A stretch of 64,000 nt of DNA, taken from Micromonospora halotolerans. Its GTDB lineage: Bacteria > Actinomycetota > Actinomycetes > Mycobacteriales > Micromonosporaceae. The stretch's first letter is position 1. Every line of letters begins with the position of its first letter. This document shows positions 36,695-44,394 of this stretch, one piece after another. Below the pieces are notes generated by a model. The model ran no database searches. It had not been told where the DNA came from and was given only the letters and a program-made list of their open reading frames with translations. The position numbers and the translations under genes were made by a program. The stretch spans positions 1,426,001 through 1,490,000 of the forward strand of contig NZ_CP134876.1 in NCBI RefSeq assembly GCF_032108445.1, in the 5' to 3' direction.

Positions 36695-36743
36695 TGGAAC
36701 ACCACGGGCGTCGATCCCCCCAGGTGCCGCCCGTGGTGCTCCA
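36695..36743. terminator. bidirectional terminator between gabT and a convergent gene
   Basis: Arms 36695-36710 and 36728-36743 are 16 bases long with one mismatch around a 17-base loop. The element lies between the gabT stop and the stop of the minus-strand gene at 36756. Confidence 0.75.
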
Positions 36744-36755
36744 CCCGTCCCCGGC

Positions 36756-37193
36756 CTACAGGCACATCCAGCAGTAGGCGTCGAGCCCCTCCGCGCCGGC
36801 CGCCCGCGCCACCCGGCGCAGCTCGGCGACCAGCTCGACAAGCGGGTCGACCGCCGGCTCGCCCGGCCACTCCTCGGCCGTGCCCCACTGCGCGGCGACC
36901 GGCTGCAGGCGCTCGTCGGGCAGGGCCGCCAGCTCGGCGACGAAGTCCGGCACCAGCCGGATGAGGTACGGCCCCTCGTCGTCGTGGCCGTCGATCCGCT
37001 CCCCGCCGGCGTGCAGCCCGGCGCGCGGCGACCCGAGCCGGCCCGCGCGGACCACCTCCCACAGCGCGCCGCCCAGCACGAACGGTTCGACGTTCTTGCA
37101 CCGCAGCGGATCCAGGTCGTCGTCCGGTCCGGTCGCGGCGGCGGCCCGCGCCCGTTCCGGGGTGGCCGCGAAGTATTCGGTCAGGATGCCCAC
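36756..37193 (-). CDS. conserved hypothetical protein (possible DUF1877-like)
   Basis: A 145-residue soluble protein starting MGILTEYFAATPERARAAA and ending DAYCWMCL. The GTG start at 37193 is chosen because the upstream 30 codons of the open frame are not protein-like and run into the GntR operator region. Acidic surface, no signal peptide, no membrane helix. The ending with a Tyr-Cys-Trp motif and the small size resemble DUF1877/YfbM-like proteins, but I would not assign a function. Confidence 0.55.
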   Translation of the reverse strand: MGILTEYFAATPERARAAAATGPDDDLDPLRCKNVEPFVLGGALWEVVRAGRLGSPRAGLHAGGERIDGHDDEGPYLIRLVPDFVAELAALPDERLQPVAAQWGTAEEWPGEPAVDPLVELVAELRRVARAAGAEGLDAYCWMCL

Positions 37194-37258
37194 GCCCGGC
37201 ACGCTAGGCCCCGCCCCCGACACTCCCGTCGAGAGACCCCACGACGGCGGATCCTGTT

Positions 37259-37286
37259 CTATAGTCCTACTGTCGTAGGACAATAG
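37259..37286. promoter_or_regulatory. palindromic operator of the GntR-ABC operon
   Basis: CTATAGTCCTAC and GTAGGACAATAG are 12-base arms (one mismatch) around TGTC. It sits 12 bases before the GTG of the gntR gene, as expected for autorepression by a YtrA-type GntR regulator. The AT-rich edges may double as the -10 region. Confidence 0.75.
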
Positions 37287-37297
37287 AAGGGCGTCGC

Positions 37298-37702
37298 GTG
37301 ATCGAGTTCGTACTGGACGGCCGGTCCAAGGTGAACACCTATGTGCAGCTGATCCAGCAGGTCAAACAGGCCCTGCGGGTGGGGCTGCTGACGGCTGGCG
37401 ACCAGTTGCCGAAGGTCCGCGACGTCGCGCAGTCGCTGGCCATCAACCCGAACACGGTGCTGAAGGCGTACCGCGAACTGGAGATCGAAGGTCTGGTCGA
37501 GGGACGCCCCGGCGTCGGCACCTTCGTCCGCCGGACCATCGCCGGCTCGTCGCTGGCCGATCAGGCCGAGCTCCGCGAGGAGCTGGTGGCCTGGCTGCAC
37601 CGCGCCCGCGCCGCCGGGCTCACCCCGGAAGACGTCACCGCCCTGGTCGAGACCACCATGCGGGCCGGCACGACGCGCGCCGAACCCGCCTCAGCAGGAT
37701 GA
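37298..37702 (+). CDS. GntR family transcriptional regulator, YtrA type
   Basis: A 134-residue GntR regulator of the short YtrA subfamily. It has an N-terminal winged helix (about 10-78: VQLIQQVKQALRVGLLTAGDQLPKVRDVAQSLAINPNTVLKAYRELE) and a short C-terminal dimerisation segment instead of an effector domain. Members repress ABC transporter operons in response to cell-envelope stress or antibiotics. GTG 37298 lies 12 bases after a strong palindrome. The stop is close to the ABC ATPase gene, so the three genes form one operon. Confidence 0.9.
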   Translation: MIEFVLDGRSKVNTYVQLIQQVKQALRVGLLTAGDQLPKVRDVAQSLAINPNTVLKAYRELEIEGLVEGRPGVGTFVRRTIAGSSLADQAELREELVAWLHRARAAGLTPEDVTALVETTMRAGTTRAEPASAG

Positions 37703-37713
37703 GAGGACAGCTG

Positions 37714-38604
37714 ATGGAGATCGCGCTGGAGGCCGAGCAGCTCGGCAAACGGTACGGGAGAACCTGGGCGCTGCGGGACTGCTCGCTGCGCCTGCCCGCC
37801 GGGCGGATCGCCGCCCTCGTCGGCCCCAACGGTGCCGGCAAGAGCACCCTGCTGCACCTCGCGGTCGGCCTGCTGCGGCCCGACGCCGGCGCGGTGCGGA
37901 TCTTCGGCGAAACGCCGTACGCCAACCCGTCGGTGCTGCCCGAGATCGGCTTCGTCGCCCAGGACACCCCGCTCTACCGGGACTTCACCGCGGCCGAGCT
38001 GGTGGAGGTGGGCCGCCGGATGAACAAGCGCTGGGACGGGGCGCTCGCCCGCAACCGGCTGGCCCAGCTCGGCATCCCGCCGAAGCTGCCCGTCGGCAAG
38101 CTGTCCGGCGGCCAGCGGGCGCAGGTCGCGCTGGCCCTCGCACTCGCGAAGCGGCCCCGGCTGCTGCTTCTCGACGAACCGGTCGCCAGCCTCGATCCGC
38201 TGGCGCGCCGGGAGTTCCTGCAGTCGCTGATGGGCAGCGTCGCCGACTCCGAGACGACAGTGCTGCTCTCCTCGCACCTGCTGGCCGACCTGGAGCGGGT
38301 CTGCGACTACCTGGTCGTGCTGCAGGCCGCCCGGGTGCACCTGGTGGGCGCGGTCGACGACCTGGTCGCCGCACATCGGCGGCTGGTCGGGCCCCGGCAC
38401 GGCGGCGAACCGATCGAGGGGGTCGACGCCGTGGTCCGGGCGAGTCACACCGCCCGGCAGTCGACCCTGCTGGTCCGTACGAGCGGTGCTGCCCTTTCTC
38501 CGGAGTGGACGGTGCACGACGTGACGTTGGAAGACCTCGTGCTGGCGCACCTCGCCGAGGGCGAGACCACCACGAGCCACGCGGCCTGGGAGGTGCCGGC
38601 ATGA
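37714..38604 (+). CDS. ABC transporter ATP-binding protein
   Basis: A 296-residue ABC ATPase with Walker A GPNGAGKST, Q-loop FVAQDTPLY, signature LSGGQ, Walker B LLLLDEPVASLDPLARR and H-loop SSHLLADLERV. The last 70 residues form a small extra domain as in CcmA/YtrB-like exporters. ATG 37714 is preferred (AGAGGA before it) over the ATG at 37699, which overlaps the regulator stop. It pairs with the permease at 38601 and is regulated by the GntR protein. Confidence 0.9.
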   Translation: MEIALEAEQLGKRYGRTWALRDCSLRLPAGRIAALVGPNGAGKSTLLHLAVGLLRPDAGAVRIFGETPYANPSVLPEIGFVAQDTPLYRDFTAAELVEVGRRMNKRWDGALARNRLAQLGIPPKLPVGKLSGGQRAQVALALALAKRPRLLLLDEPVASLDPLARREFLQSLMGSVADSETTVLLSSHLLADLERVCDYLVVLQAARVHLVGAVDDLVAAHRRLVGPRHGGEPIEGVDAVVRASHTARQSTLLVRTSGAALSPEWTVHDVTLEDLVLAHLAEGETTTSHAAWEVPA

Positions 38605-39590
38605 TCTGGCTGGCCTGGCGGCAGCACCGCAAGCAGCTGCTCTTCACCCTCCTCGGGTTCGCCGCGCTGGCGGCCCTGATGATCCCGATCGGGCTGTCCA
38701 TGCGGCACAGCTTCACCGAGCTCGGGCTGCCGGACTGCGTCAGCCAGCTGGCGCGTCCGGGGGCCGACCAGGCCACTGCGGACGGCTGCGAGGCGGGGTT
38801 CCGCCGGTTCACCAACCAGTACCAGAGCTTGAACCTGGTGGCGGTCCTGCTCGTGGTCCTGCCGGTGCTCGTCGGTCTGTTCTGGGGCGCCCCGCTGGTC
38901 GCCCGGGAGGTGGAGCACGGCACGCACCGGTTCGCCTGGACGCAGGGTGTCGGCCGGACGCGATGGGCCCTGGTGAAGTTCGGCCTGGTCGTCGTCGTCA
39001 CGCTGACCCTGGCCATCGGCTACGGACTGGGCATGGCCTGGTGGGTCAGCCCGCTGACCCAGGCCGCGCACGAGGGCCGCCTCGGCTTCATCGTCTTCGA
39101 CCTGCAGGGCATCGCCCCGATCGGCTACACCCTCTTCGCGGTGGCGCTCGGCATCTTCGCCGGCACCCTCTGGCGCCGGATGCTGCCCGCCATGGGCGTC
39201 ACCCTGGCCGCGTTCATCGGGGTCCGGGCGGCGGTGGCGATCCTGGCCAGACCGCACTACCAGCCCGCCCTCACCCGCACCTTCCCGATCGAGGGGGCCG
39301 ACCCGCTGCCGGAGGACCGGGGCAACTGGGTCCTCGCCAACGGTGTGCGCAACGCCGACGGGAAGATGGTGGCGGCCGACACCCGGATCATGTGCCCGCC
39401 GGGCGGCCAGGGACCGGACGGCCGCCGCTGCGGGGCAGAACTCGGCGTCGGACCCGGTGCCTACAACTGGGAGCTCTACCAGCCGGCCGGCCGGTTCTGG
39501 TTGTTCCAGTGGATCGAGACCGGCATCTTCGTCGCTCTCGCCGCCCTCCTGCTCTACCTCGCCGTACGCCGGCTCCGCCGCATCGCCTGA
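38601..39590 (+). CDS. ABC transporter permease
   Basis: A 329-residue membrane protein starting MIWLAWRQHRKQLLFTLLG, with about six transmembrane helices. A large extracytoplasmic loop between the last two contains several Cys (MCPPGG, RRCGAE). Short cytoplasmic tails carry RRLRRIA. The ATG overlaps the ATPase stop (ATGA). This fits two-gene exporters of antibiotics or lipids common in actinobacteria; the substrate is unknown. A strong hairpin follows. Confidence 0.85.
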   Translation: MIWLAWRQHRKQLLFTLLGFAALAALMIPIGLSMRHSFTELGLPDCVSQLARPGADQATADGCEAGFRRFTNQYQSLNLVAVLLVVLPVLVGLFWGAPLVAREVEHGTHRFAWTQGVGRTRWALVKFGLVVVVTLTLAIGYGLGMAWWVSPLTQAAHEGRLGFIVFDLQGIAPIGYTLFAVALGIFAGTLWRRMLPAMGVTLAAFIGVRAAVAILARPHYQPALTRTFPIEGADPLPEDRGNWVLANGVRNADGKMVAADTRIMCPPGGQGPDGRRCGAELGVGPGAYNWELYQPAGRFWLFQWIETGIFVALAALLLYLAVRRLRRIA

Positions 39591-39601
39591 GCGGCCCGGC
39601 C

Positions 39602-39641
39602 GGGTGGAACGCCCCGGGGCAGCCGCCCCGGCGTTCCACCC
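39602..39641. terminator. bidirectional terminator after the ABC operon
   Basis: The hairpin starts GGGTGGAACG and ends CGTTCCACCC, with GC-rich inner arms CCGGGGC and GCCCCGG around AGCC; the left arm has two extra C. It separates the convergent genes ending at 39590 and 39661. Confidence 0.8.
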
Positions 39642-39660
39642 GGCGCCGGGCCGGGCGCGG

Positions 39661-40344
39661 TCAGCGCAGCAGCTCCACCACGTTGCGGCGGACCAGGTTC
39701 TTGCCCGGCTCCCGGATCAGGTCCATGGCCGCGGCGTTGAGCAGCACGCAACTGCCGGACGGCCCGGTGACGGTCACGGTCGCCGCCCTGCCGTTGTCCA
39801 GGTTCGTCACCCGCAGCCGCGTGCCCACCGGGAACTGGCCGCTGGTGGCGGCCGGCGCCCCGCCCTCGGCGGAGAACGTGATCGCCCCGCTGCAGGCGCT
39901 GGCGAGAGCGCCGCCGGGCCGGGCGTTGCCGGGCCGGGCCTCGCCGGCCGGGGCACCGCGGCCCGGCCGGGCCGCAGCGGTCGCCGGAGCGCCGCCGTCG
40001 AGGCGTTCGACCAGGTTGCGACGGATCACGTTCTTGCCCGGCTCGCGGACCAGGTCCATGGCCGCCGCGTTGAGCAGGACGCAGCTGCCCGACGGGCCGG
40101 TCACCGTGACGGTCGCGACCTTGCGGTTGTCCAGGTTGGTCACCCGCAGCCGGGTGCCCACCGGGAAGCGGTCGCTGGTGGCCGCCGGCGCCCCGCCCTC
40201 CGCCGAGAAGGTCACCGACCCCGCACAGGCCGACTGCCCGGTCGGGGTGGTCTCGGCGAACCCCATCCCCGTGCCCACCGCGACGACCGCCGAGGCGGCC
40301 AGTGCCACGGTCGCCGCCAGCACGTGCTTGCGCTGCACCCTCAC
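39661..40344 (-). CDS. secreted double-repeat RlpA-like (double-psi beta-barrel) protein
   Basis: A 227-residue exported protein. The signal peptide (about 1-30) is followed by two nearly identical copies of a domain of about 75 residues (about 38-114 and 150-227), each beginning ACAGSVTFSAEGG or ACSGAITFSAEGG. Both copies contain RLRVTNLDN, then TVTVTGPSGSC and an ending RREP/RRN. The middle is a low-complexity Gly/Ala/Pro/Arg spacer. The domain resembles double-psi beta-barrels of RlpA/expansin-type proteins that bind cell-wall glycans. Catalytic Asp residues are not evident. The duplication is visible at DNA level. GTG 40344 is preceded by GGGAGAG. Confidence 0.65.
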   Translation of the reverse strand: MRVQRKHVLAATVALAASAVVAVGTGMGFAETTPTGQSACAGSVTFSAEGGAPAATSDRFPVGTRLRVTNLDNRKVATVTVTGPSGSCVLLNAAAMDLVREPGKNVIRRNLVERLDGGAPATAAARPGRGAPAGEARPGNARPGGALASACSGAITFSAEGGAPAATSGQFPVGTRLRVTNLDNGRAATVTVTGPSGSCVLLNAAAMDLIREPGKNLVRRNVVELLR

Positions 40345-40383
40345 GTTGTCTCTCCCGTCGTCCGGTGGTCTCGTTCGACGCCT

Positions 40384-40406
40384 GGTACGGACGGGAGGGC
40401 CGTACC
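40384..40406 (-). terminator. terminator of the van-like operon
   Basis: Perfect arms GGTACGG and CCGTACC surround a 9-base loop. It lies 20-42 bases after the vanX-like stop and before the RlpA-like gene start. Confidence 0.6.
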
Positions 40407-40425
40407 GTTCAGTCGGGGCGGCGGA

Positions 40426-41061
40426 TCACAGCGGACCGTAACGGGTGTGTGGCGCTCCGGTGAGCAGCGCCCAGTAGCGGTCGCCGTAGGACCAGTGCCA
40501 CCACTCGGTCGGGTAGTTCACCAGCCCCGCCCCGCTGAGCGCCGCCACCAGGACCTGCCGGTTGCGCCACGCGCTCACCGGGATGTGCCGGGCCGCCGTG
40601 AAGCAGGCGTCGGCGCTCTCCTCCGGGGTGGCGTCGAGGGCCGTGCCCATGTCCAGCTCGATCCCGTCGGCGTCGCACAGGGTGAGGTCGACCGCCCCAC
40701 CGGTGCTGTGCGGCGCCACCTCGACCGGCGACACGAACTTGGTGGTCTCCCGGTGCAGCCGGTCCGCCGGCCAGTCCGGGTAGCGCCGGCGCAGCTCGTC
40801 CCGGTAGCCGGTGAAGATGTCGAGCTGCGCCCGGTACGGCCGGTACCCCTCGACGACCAGGAGGCGCAGGCCGGCCGGCAGCGCGCGCTGCGCGGCCACC
40901 AACCGGTCCGCGACCCCGCGCCGCACCCGGGCGTACGCCCCGGCGGGGTCGGCGGCCCGGGTGTCCAGCCGCAGCTCCGGCAGGTCCCGCAGGTCGACGA
41001 GCGGATCGCCGTCGTCCCGGCTGGACACGGCGGCGACCCGGGGATCGGAGAGCAGGATCAT
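40426..41061 (-). CDS. vanX: VanX-type D-Ala-D-Ala dipeptidase
   Basis: A 211-residue zinc peptidase of family M15D, which hydrolyses D-Ala-D-Ala so that the altered dipeptide is used in peptidoglycan. Zinc ligands and catalytic residues are in place: Arg74 in EGYRP, His118 and Asp125 in PHSTGGAVDLTL, and Glu186 and His189 in TEWWHWSYGD. The positions are almost those of enterococcal VanX (His116, Asp123, Glu181, His184 as I know them). There is no signal peptide, so it is cytoplasmic. The ATG overlaps the stop of the ligase gene by 4 bases. A VanXY-type dual enzyme is possible but the length fits VanX. Confidence 0.88.
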   Translation of the reverse strand: MILLSDPRVAAVSSRDDGDPLVDLRDLPELRLDTRAADPAGAYARVRRGVADRLVAAQRALPAGLRLLVVEGYRPYRAQLDIFTGYRDELRRRYPDWPADRLHRETTKFVSPVEVAPHSTGGAVDLTLCDADGIELDMGTALDATPEESADACFTAARHIPVSAWRNRQVLVAALSGAGLVNYPTEWWHWSYGDRYWALLTGAPHTRYGPL

Positions 41062-42194
41062 GCCGCACCGCCCCCGGGGTGTACACCCGCCGGCCGGGCC
41101 TCGTGCCGGGTGAAGGCGAGCGCGACCAGCCGGTCCACCACCTCGGGGTAGTCGACGCCGGACTCGGCCCACACCTTCGGGTACATCGAGTGCGCCGTGA
41201 AGCCGGGCAGGGTGTTGAGTTCGTTGACGAACAGCTCCCCGGTCGTCTCGTCGTAGAGGAAGTCGACCCGGGCCAGGCCCCAGCCGCCGATCGCCGTGAA
41301 CGCCCGCACGGACAGCTCCCGGATCCGCTCGGTGACCTCGTCGGGCAGCGGCGCCGGCACGGTCATGGGGTCGGCGTCGCCGAAGTACTTCTGCCGGTAG
41401 TCGAACCAGCCGCCCTCGACCCGCACCTCGCCGACCGCCGACGCCTCCGGGTGCCAGCCGCCGAGCACCCCGCACTCCAGCTCCCGGCCGGTCACGCCCT
41501 GCTCGACCAGCACCACGTGGTCGTGCCGGAGCGCCTCCTCGACCGCCGCCGTCAGGTCGTCGCCCTCGGCCACCCGGGAGATCCCGATGGAGGAGCCCAT
41601 CCGGGCCGGCTTGACGAACAGCGGCCGGCGCAGACCGACGACCAGCTTCTCCGGGTCCTCCGCGGCCCGCCAGGTCGGCGCGTCGAACCAGACGTGCGGG
41701 GTGGTTGGCACTCCCTCGGCCCGCAGCGCCCGCTTCATCGCCACCTTGTCCATCCCGACGGCGGAGGCGAGGATCCCGCACCCGACGTACGGCACCCCGA
41801 GCGATTCGAGCAGCCCCTGCACCACGCCGTCCTCGCCGTACGGGCCGTGCAGCACCGGGAAGACGACGTCCAGCTCGGCGTGCACCGTACCCGGCGCGTC
41901 GGCCGCGGTGACCGCCACCGTTCCGGCGCGCGTCCCGGCCCGCAGTTCCACGGCCGGGCCGGTCACCGGCAGCCGGTCGTCGATGGCCAGGCCGGTGCCC
42001 ACGCTGGCGCAGCGCTCGGCCAGCACCGGCTCGGGCACCAGCCGCAGCCCGCCGGCACGGGTGATCCCCAGCGCCACCACGTGGTGACCTCGCTCGACCA
42101 GTGCACGGGTCACGCCGAGCGCCGAGGCGCAGGAGACCTCGTGCTCCGCCGACGGGCCACCGAACAGGACTCCGATCCGAATCGCAGCGCTCAC
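41058..42194 (-). CDS. D-Ala-D-X ligase (Ddl/Van type)
   Basis: A 378-residue ATP-grasp ligase of the D-Ala-D-Ala ligase family. The N-terminal acidic loop is GGPSAEHEVSCASA, the ATP-grasp core carries KPARMGSSIG, and the Mg ligands are Asp311 (ARVDFLY) and Glu325/Asn327 (FVNELNTLPGF). Residue 264 is Phe (GGWFDYRQKY) at the place where classical Ddl has the Tyr of FYDY (Tyr216 in E. coli DdlB). As I recall the literature, Phe there is found in D-lactate-using ligases. With the neighbouring racemase-like gene, D-Ser is another candidate acceptor. It overlaps both neighbours by 4 bases. It could also be a housekeeping Ddl, but the van context argues against this. Confidence 0.85.
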   Translation of the reverse strand: MSAAIRIGVLFGGPSAEHEVSCASALGVTRALVERGHHVVALGITRAGGLRLVPEPVLAERCASVGTGLAIDDRLPVTGPAVELRAGTRAGTVAVTAADAPGTVHAELDVVFPVLHGPYGEDGVVQGLLESLGVPYVGCGILASAVGMDKVAMKRALRAEGVPTTPHVWFDAPTWRAAEDPEKLVVGLRRPLFVKPARMGSSIGISRVAEGDDLTAAVEEALRHDHVVLVEQGVTGRELECGVLGGWHPEASAVGEVRVEGGWFDYRQKYFGDADPMTVPAPLPDEVTERIRELSVRAFTAIGGWGLARVDFLYDETTGELFVNELNTLPGFTAHSMYPKVWAESGVDYPEVVDRLVALAFTRHEARPAGVHPGGGAA

Positions 42195-44296
42195 GCCGCC
42201 ACCCCTTCCATCCGAGCCGGGTCGGCGACGGGTGCACCCGCCAGCCGGGCCACCAGCTCCGCCTCGACATTGCCTCCGGTCAGCACCACGCCGACCGTCC
42301 GGTACCGCCCGCCCTCGGGGCCGCCCGCGAGCCGCAGCGCGCCGGCCAGCCCGGCCGCTCCGGACGGCTCGACGAGCACCTTCAGCTCCAGCAGGAGCAG
42401 CCGGAACGCGTCGGCGATCGCGTCGTCGTCGACCCGGACGACGCCCCGGACGGCGTCCCGCGCCACCGCGAACGGCAGGTCGCCCACGCAGCTCGGGCGG
42501 AGGCCGTCGGCGATGGTGGGGGCCGGCACGACCGGGGTGGGCCGGCCGGCGGCCAGGCTGCGGGCCAGCGAGTCGCAGCCGACCGGCTCGACGCCGTACA
42601 CCTCGATGGGGGTGCCGGCGGCGGCCAGGCAGGCTCCCGCGACGCCGCCGCCACCGCCCACCGGCACCACGAGCGCGTCCAGCGGGGTGCCGGCGCGCTC
42701 CGCCTCCTCGATCAGCTCCAGGCTGGCGCTGCCCTGCCCGGCCACCACGTCCGGGTGGTCGTACGCGTCGACCAGCGGGTGACCGTCGGCGTCGGCGACC
42801 TGCCGGGCGACGGCCAGCCGCTCCTCGACGGTGGTGCCGGCGAGGACGACGCGCGCCCCGGCCGCCCGGGCCCGGGCCACCTTGACCGGCGCCGCGTCGA
42901 CGGGCAGCACCACGGTCGCGGCCAGCCCGTGCCGGCGGGCGGCGAGGGCCACCGCCACCGCGTGGTTGCCGGTGCTCTGCGCGACCACCCCGGTGTGGCC
43001 GTCCGCGGCGAGCCGGCCGACCGCCAGCATCGCGCCGCGCATCTTGTAGGAGCCTCCGGTCTGGAGGTTCTCCGCCTTGAGCAGGATCCGGGCGCCGGCC
43101 AGCCGGTCGATCGCCGGGCAGTTAAGCACGGGGGTACGCACCACCCGGCCGGACAGCCACCAGGCTGCCTCCTCGACGCGGGCCCGGTCCGGCAGGGCCG
43201 GAGCGTGGCTGGTGGACATGGTCTCTCCTTCTCGGTTGTGGTCGGTGCCGGCGAAGCGCGGCAGGTCGAACAGCCAGCGCGCGCCGGCCGCCGTGAGTCC
43301 GCGGTGGACGGCCAGGCTGAGCGCCAGCACCAGCGCGGTGAGCAGGACCGGGTAGCCGGCCACGAGCAGCGCCCGCCCCGGCCGGTTCAGCTCGGCGACC
43401 GGGCCGGCGAGGAGCCGGTGCAGCAGCGCGAGCACCGGCATGTGGATCACGTAGATCGGCAGCGTGCGGCGGCCGAGCCGGGCGAGCGCCCCGCCGACCA
43501 CCCGGAGCCGGGCCGCCCGGGCCGCGGCCGTGACGCCGAACGCCACGGCGACGACCGACACGAGCAGCCGGACACCGGGCCAGCCCTCGGCCCCGGCCAG
43601 CGCCATGGCGGCCAGAGCCACGGCGTACACCGCGCCGGTCGCGGCCAGGCGGCGGGCGCTCGCGCCGGCGGCCCAGCTCTGGAGGTACGGCCGCAGGTGC
43701 ACGCCGGCCAGGAAGAACACCAGGTTCTGGTAGACCTGCCCCCGGTTGCCCGGGCTGTCCAGCAGGCCGGTCGCCGCCACGGCGGACAACGCGCCGGAGG
43801 CCGCGAGCAGCACCGCCGGGCGGACCCGGCGCAGCGCCTTGGCCAGGGCGAAGTAGAGCGCCAGCGCGTACAGGTACCAGAGGTTCGAGGGCGTGACGGT
43901 GAGCTGGGCCAGCAGGCCACCGAGGTTGGTGGCCCGGTCGGTCGGGAAGTCCGGCACGAGCGCCAGCAGGGCGGTGTGGATCAGCAGCCAGGTGGCGTAG
44001 AGGTAGAGGTTCCGGGCGATCCGGGGGCGGGCGGCGACCCGCCACGGCCGGGCCACGGCGTTCGCCGCGAAGATCCCGGAGAGGGTGAAGAAGAGCGGCA
44101 TCCGCAGCGGGAGCAGTTGCTCGCCGAGCAGCCCCCAGGCACCCGGCACGGGCAGGTCGATCCGCCAGTCGATCCGCAGGTAGTGCTTGACGATGACGTG
44201 CCAGAGCACCACGAGGATGATGCAGGCGCCCTTGGCCACGTCGGCCCAGACCACCCGGTCGGCCGGCGTCGCGGCCGGATCGGTACGGGTCGGCAC
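42191..44296 (-). CDS. acyltransferase-3 membrane domain fused to PLP serine racemase/threonine dehydratase-like domain
   Basis: A single 701-residue open frame. Residues 1-340 form an acyltransferase-3 domain with about ten transmembrane helices (DVAKGACIILVVLWHV, MPLFFTLSGIF). Residues 360-701 form a fold-type II PLP enzyme of the serine racemase/threonine dehydratase family: the PLP Lys is in GGSYKMRGA, followed by QSTGNHAVAV, the Gly loop VGGGGGVAG and the late PSGAAG. The catalytic Ser of mammalian serine racemase (Ser84, SSGNH) is replaced by Thr. Enterococcal VanT has the same membrane domain but an alanine-racemase fold. An internal ATG at 43219 with AAGGAGA upstream could give the soluble domain alone (342 residues). 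GTG 44296 follows GAGAGGAGACC. Confidence 0.8.
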   Translation of the reverse strand: MPTRTDPAATPADRVVWADVAKGACIILVVLWHVIVKHYLRIDWRIDLPVPGAWGLLGEQLLPLRMPLFFTLSGIFAANAVARPWRVAARPRIARNLYLYATWLLIHTALLALVPDFPTDRATNLGGLLAQLTVTPSNLWYLYALALYFALAKALRRVRPAVLLAASGALSAVAATGLLDSPGNRGQVYQNLVFFLAGVHLRPYLQSWAAGASARRLAATGAVYAVALAAMALAGAEGWPGVRLLVSVVAVAFGVTAAARAARLRVVGGALARLGRRTLPIYVIHMPVLALLHRLLAGPVAELNRPGRALLVAGYPVLLTALVLALSLAVHRGLTAAGARWLFDLPRFAGTDHNREGETMSTSHAPALPDRARVEEAAWWLSGRVVRTPVLNCPAIDRLAGARILLKAENLQTGGSYKMRGAMLAVGRLAADGHTGVVAQSTGNHAVAVALAARRHGLAATVVLPVDAAPVKVARARAAGARVVLAGTTVEERLAVARQVADADGHPLVDAYDHPDVVAGQGSASLELIEEAERAGTPLDALVVPVGGGGGVAGACLAAAGTPIEVYGVEPVGCDSLARSLAAGRPTPVVPAPTIADGLRPSCVGDLPFAVARDAVRGVVRVDDDAIADAFRLLLLELKVLVEPSGAAGLAGALRLAGGPEGGRYRTVGVVLTGGNVEAELVARLAGAPVADPARMEGVAA

Positions 44297-44394
44297 GCGG
44301 TCTCCTCTCCCGGCGTCGCACGCCGTCGGTCGTTTTCGGGTAGGGGGCATCGCGGGACGCCGCGAGGGCGGCTCCCGGAGGTCGGAAGGGGTGG

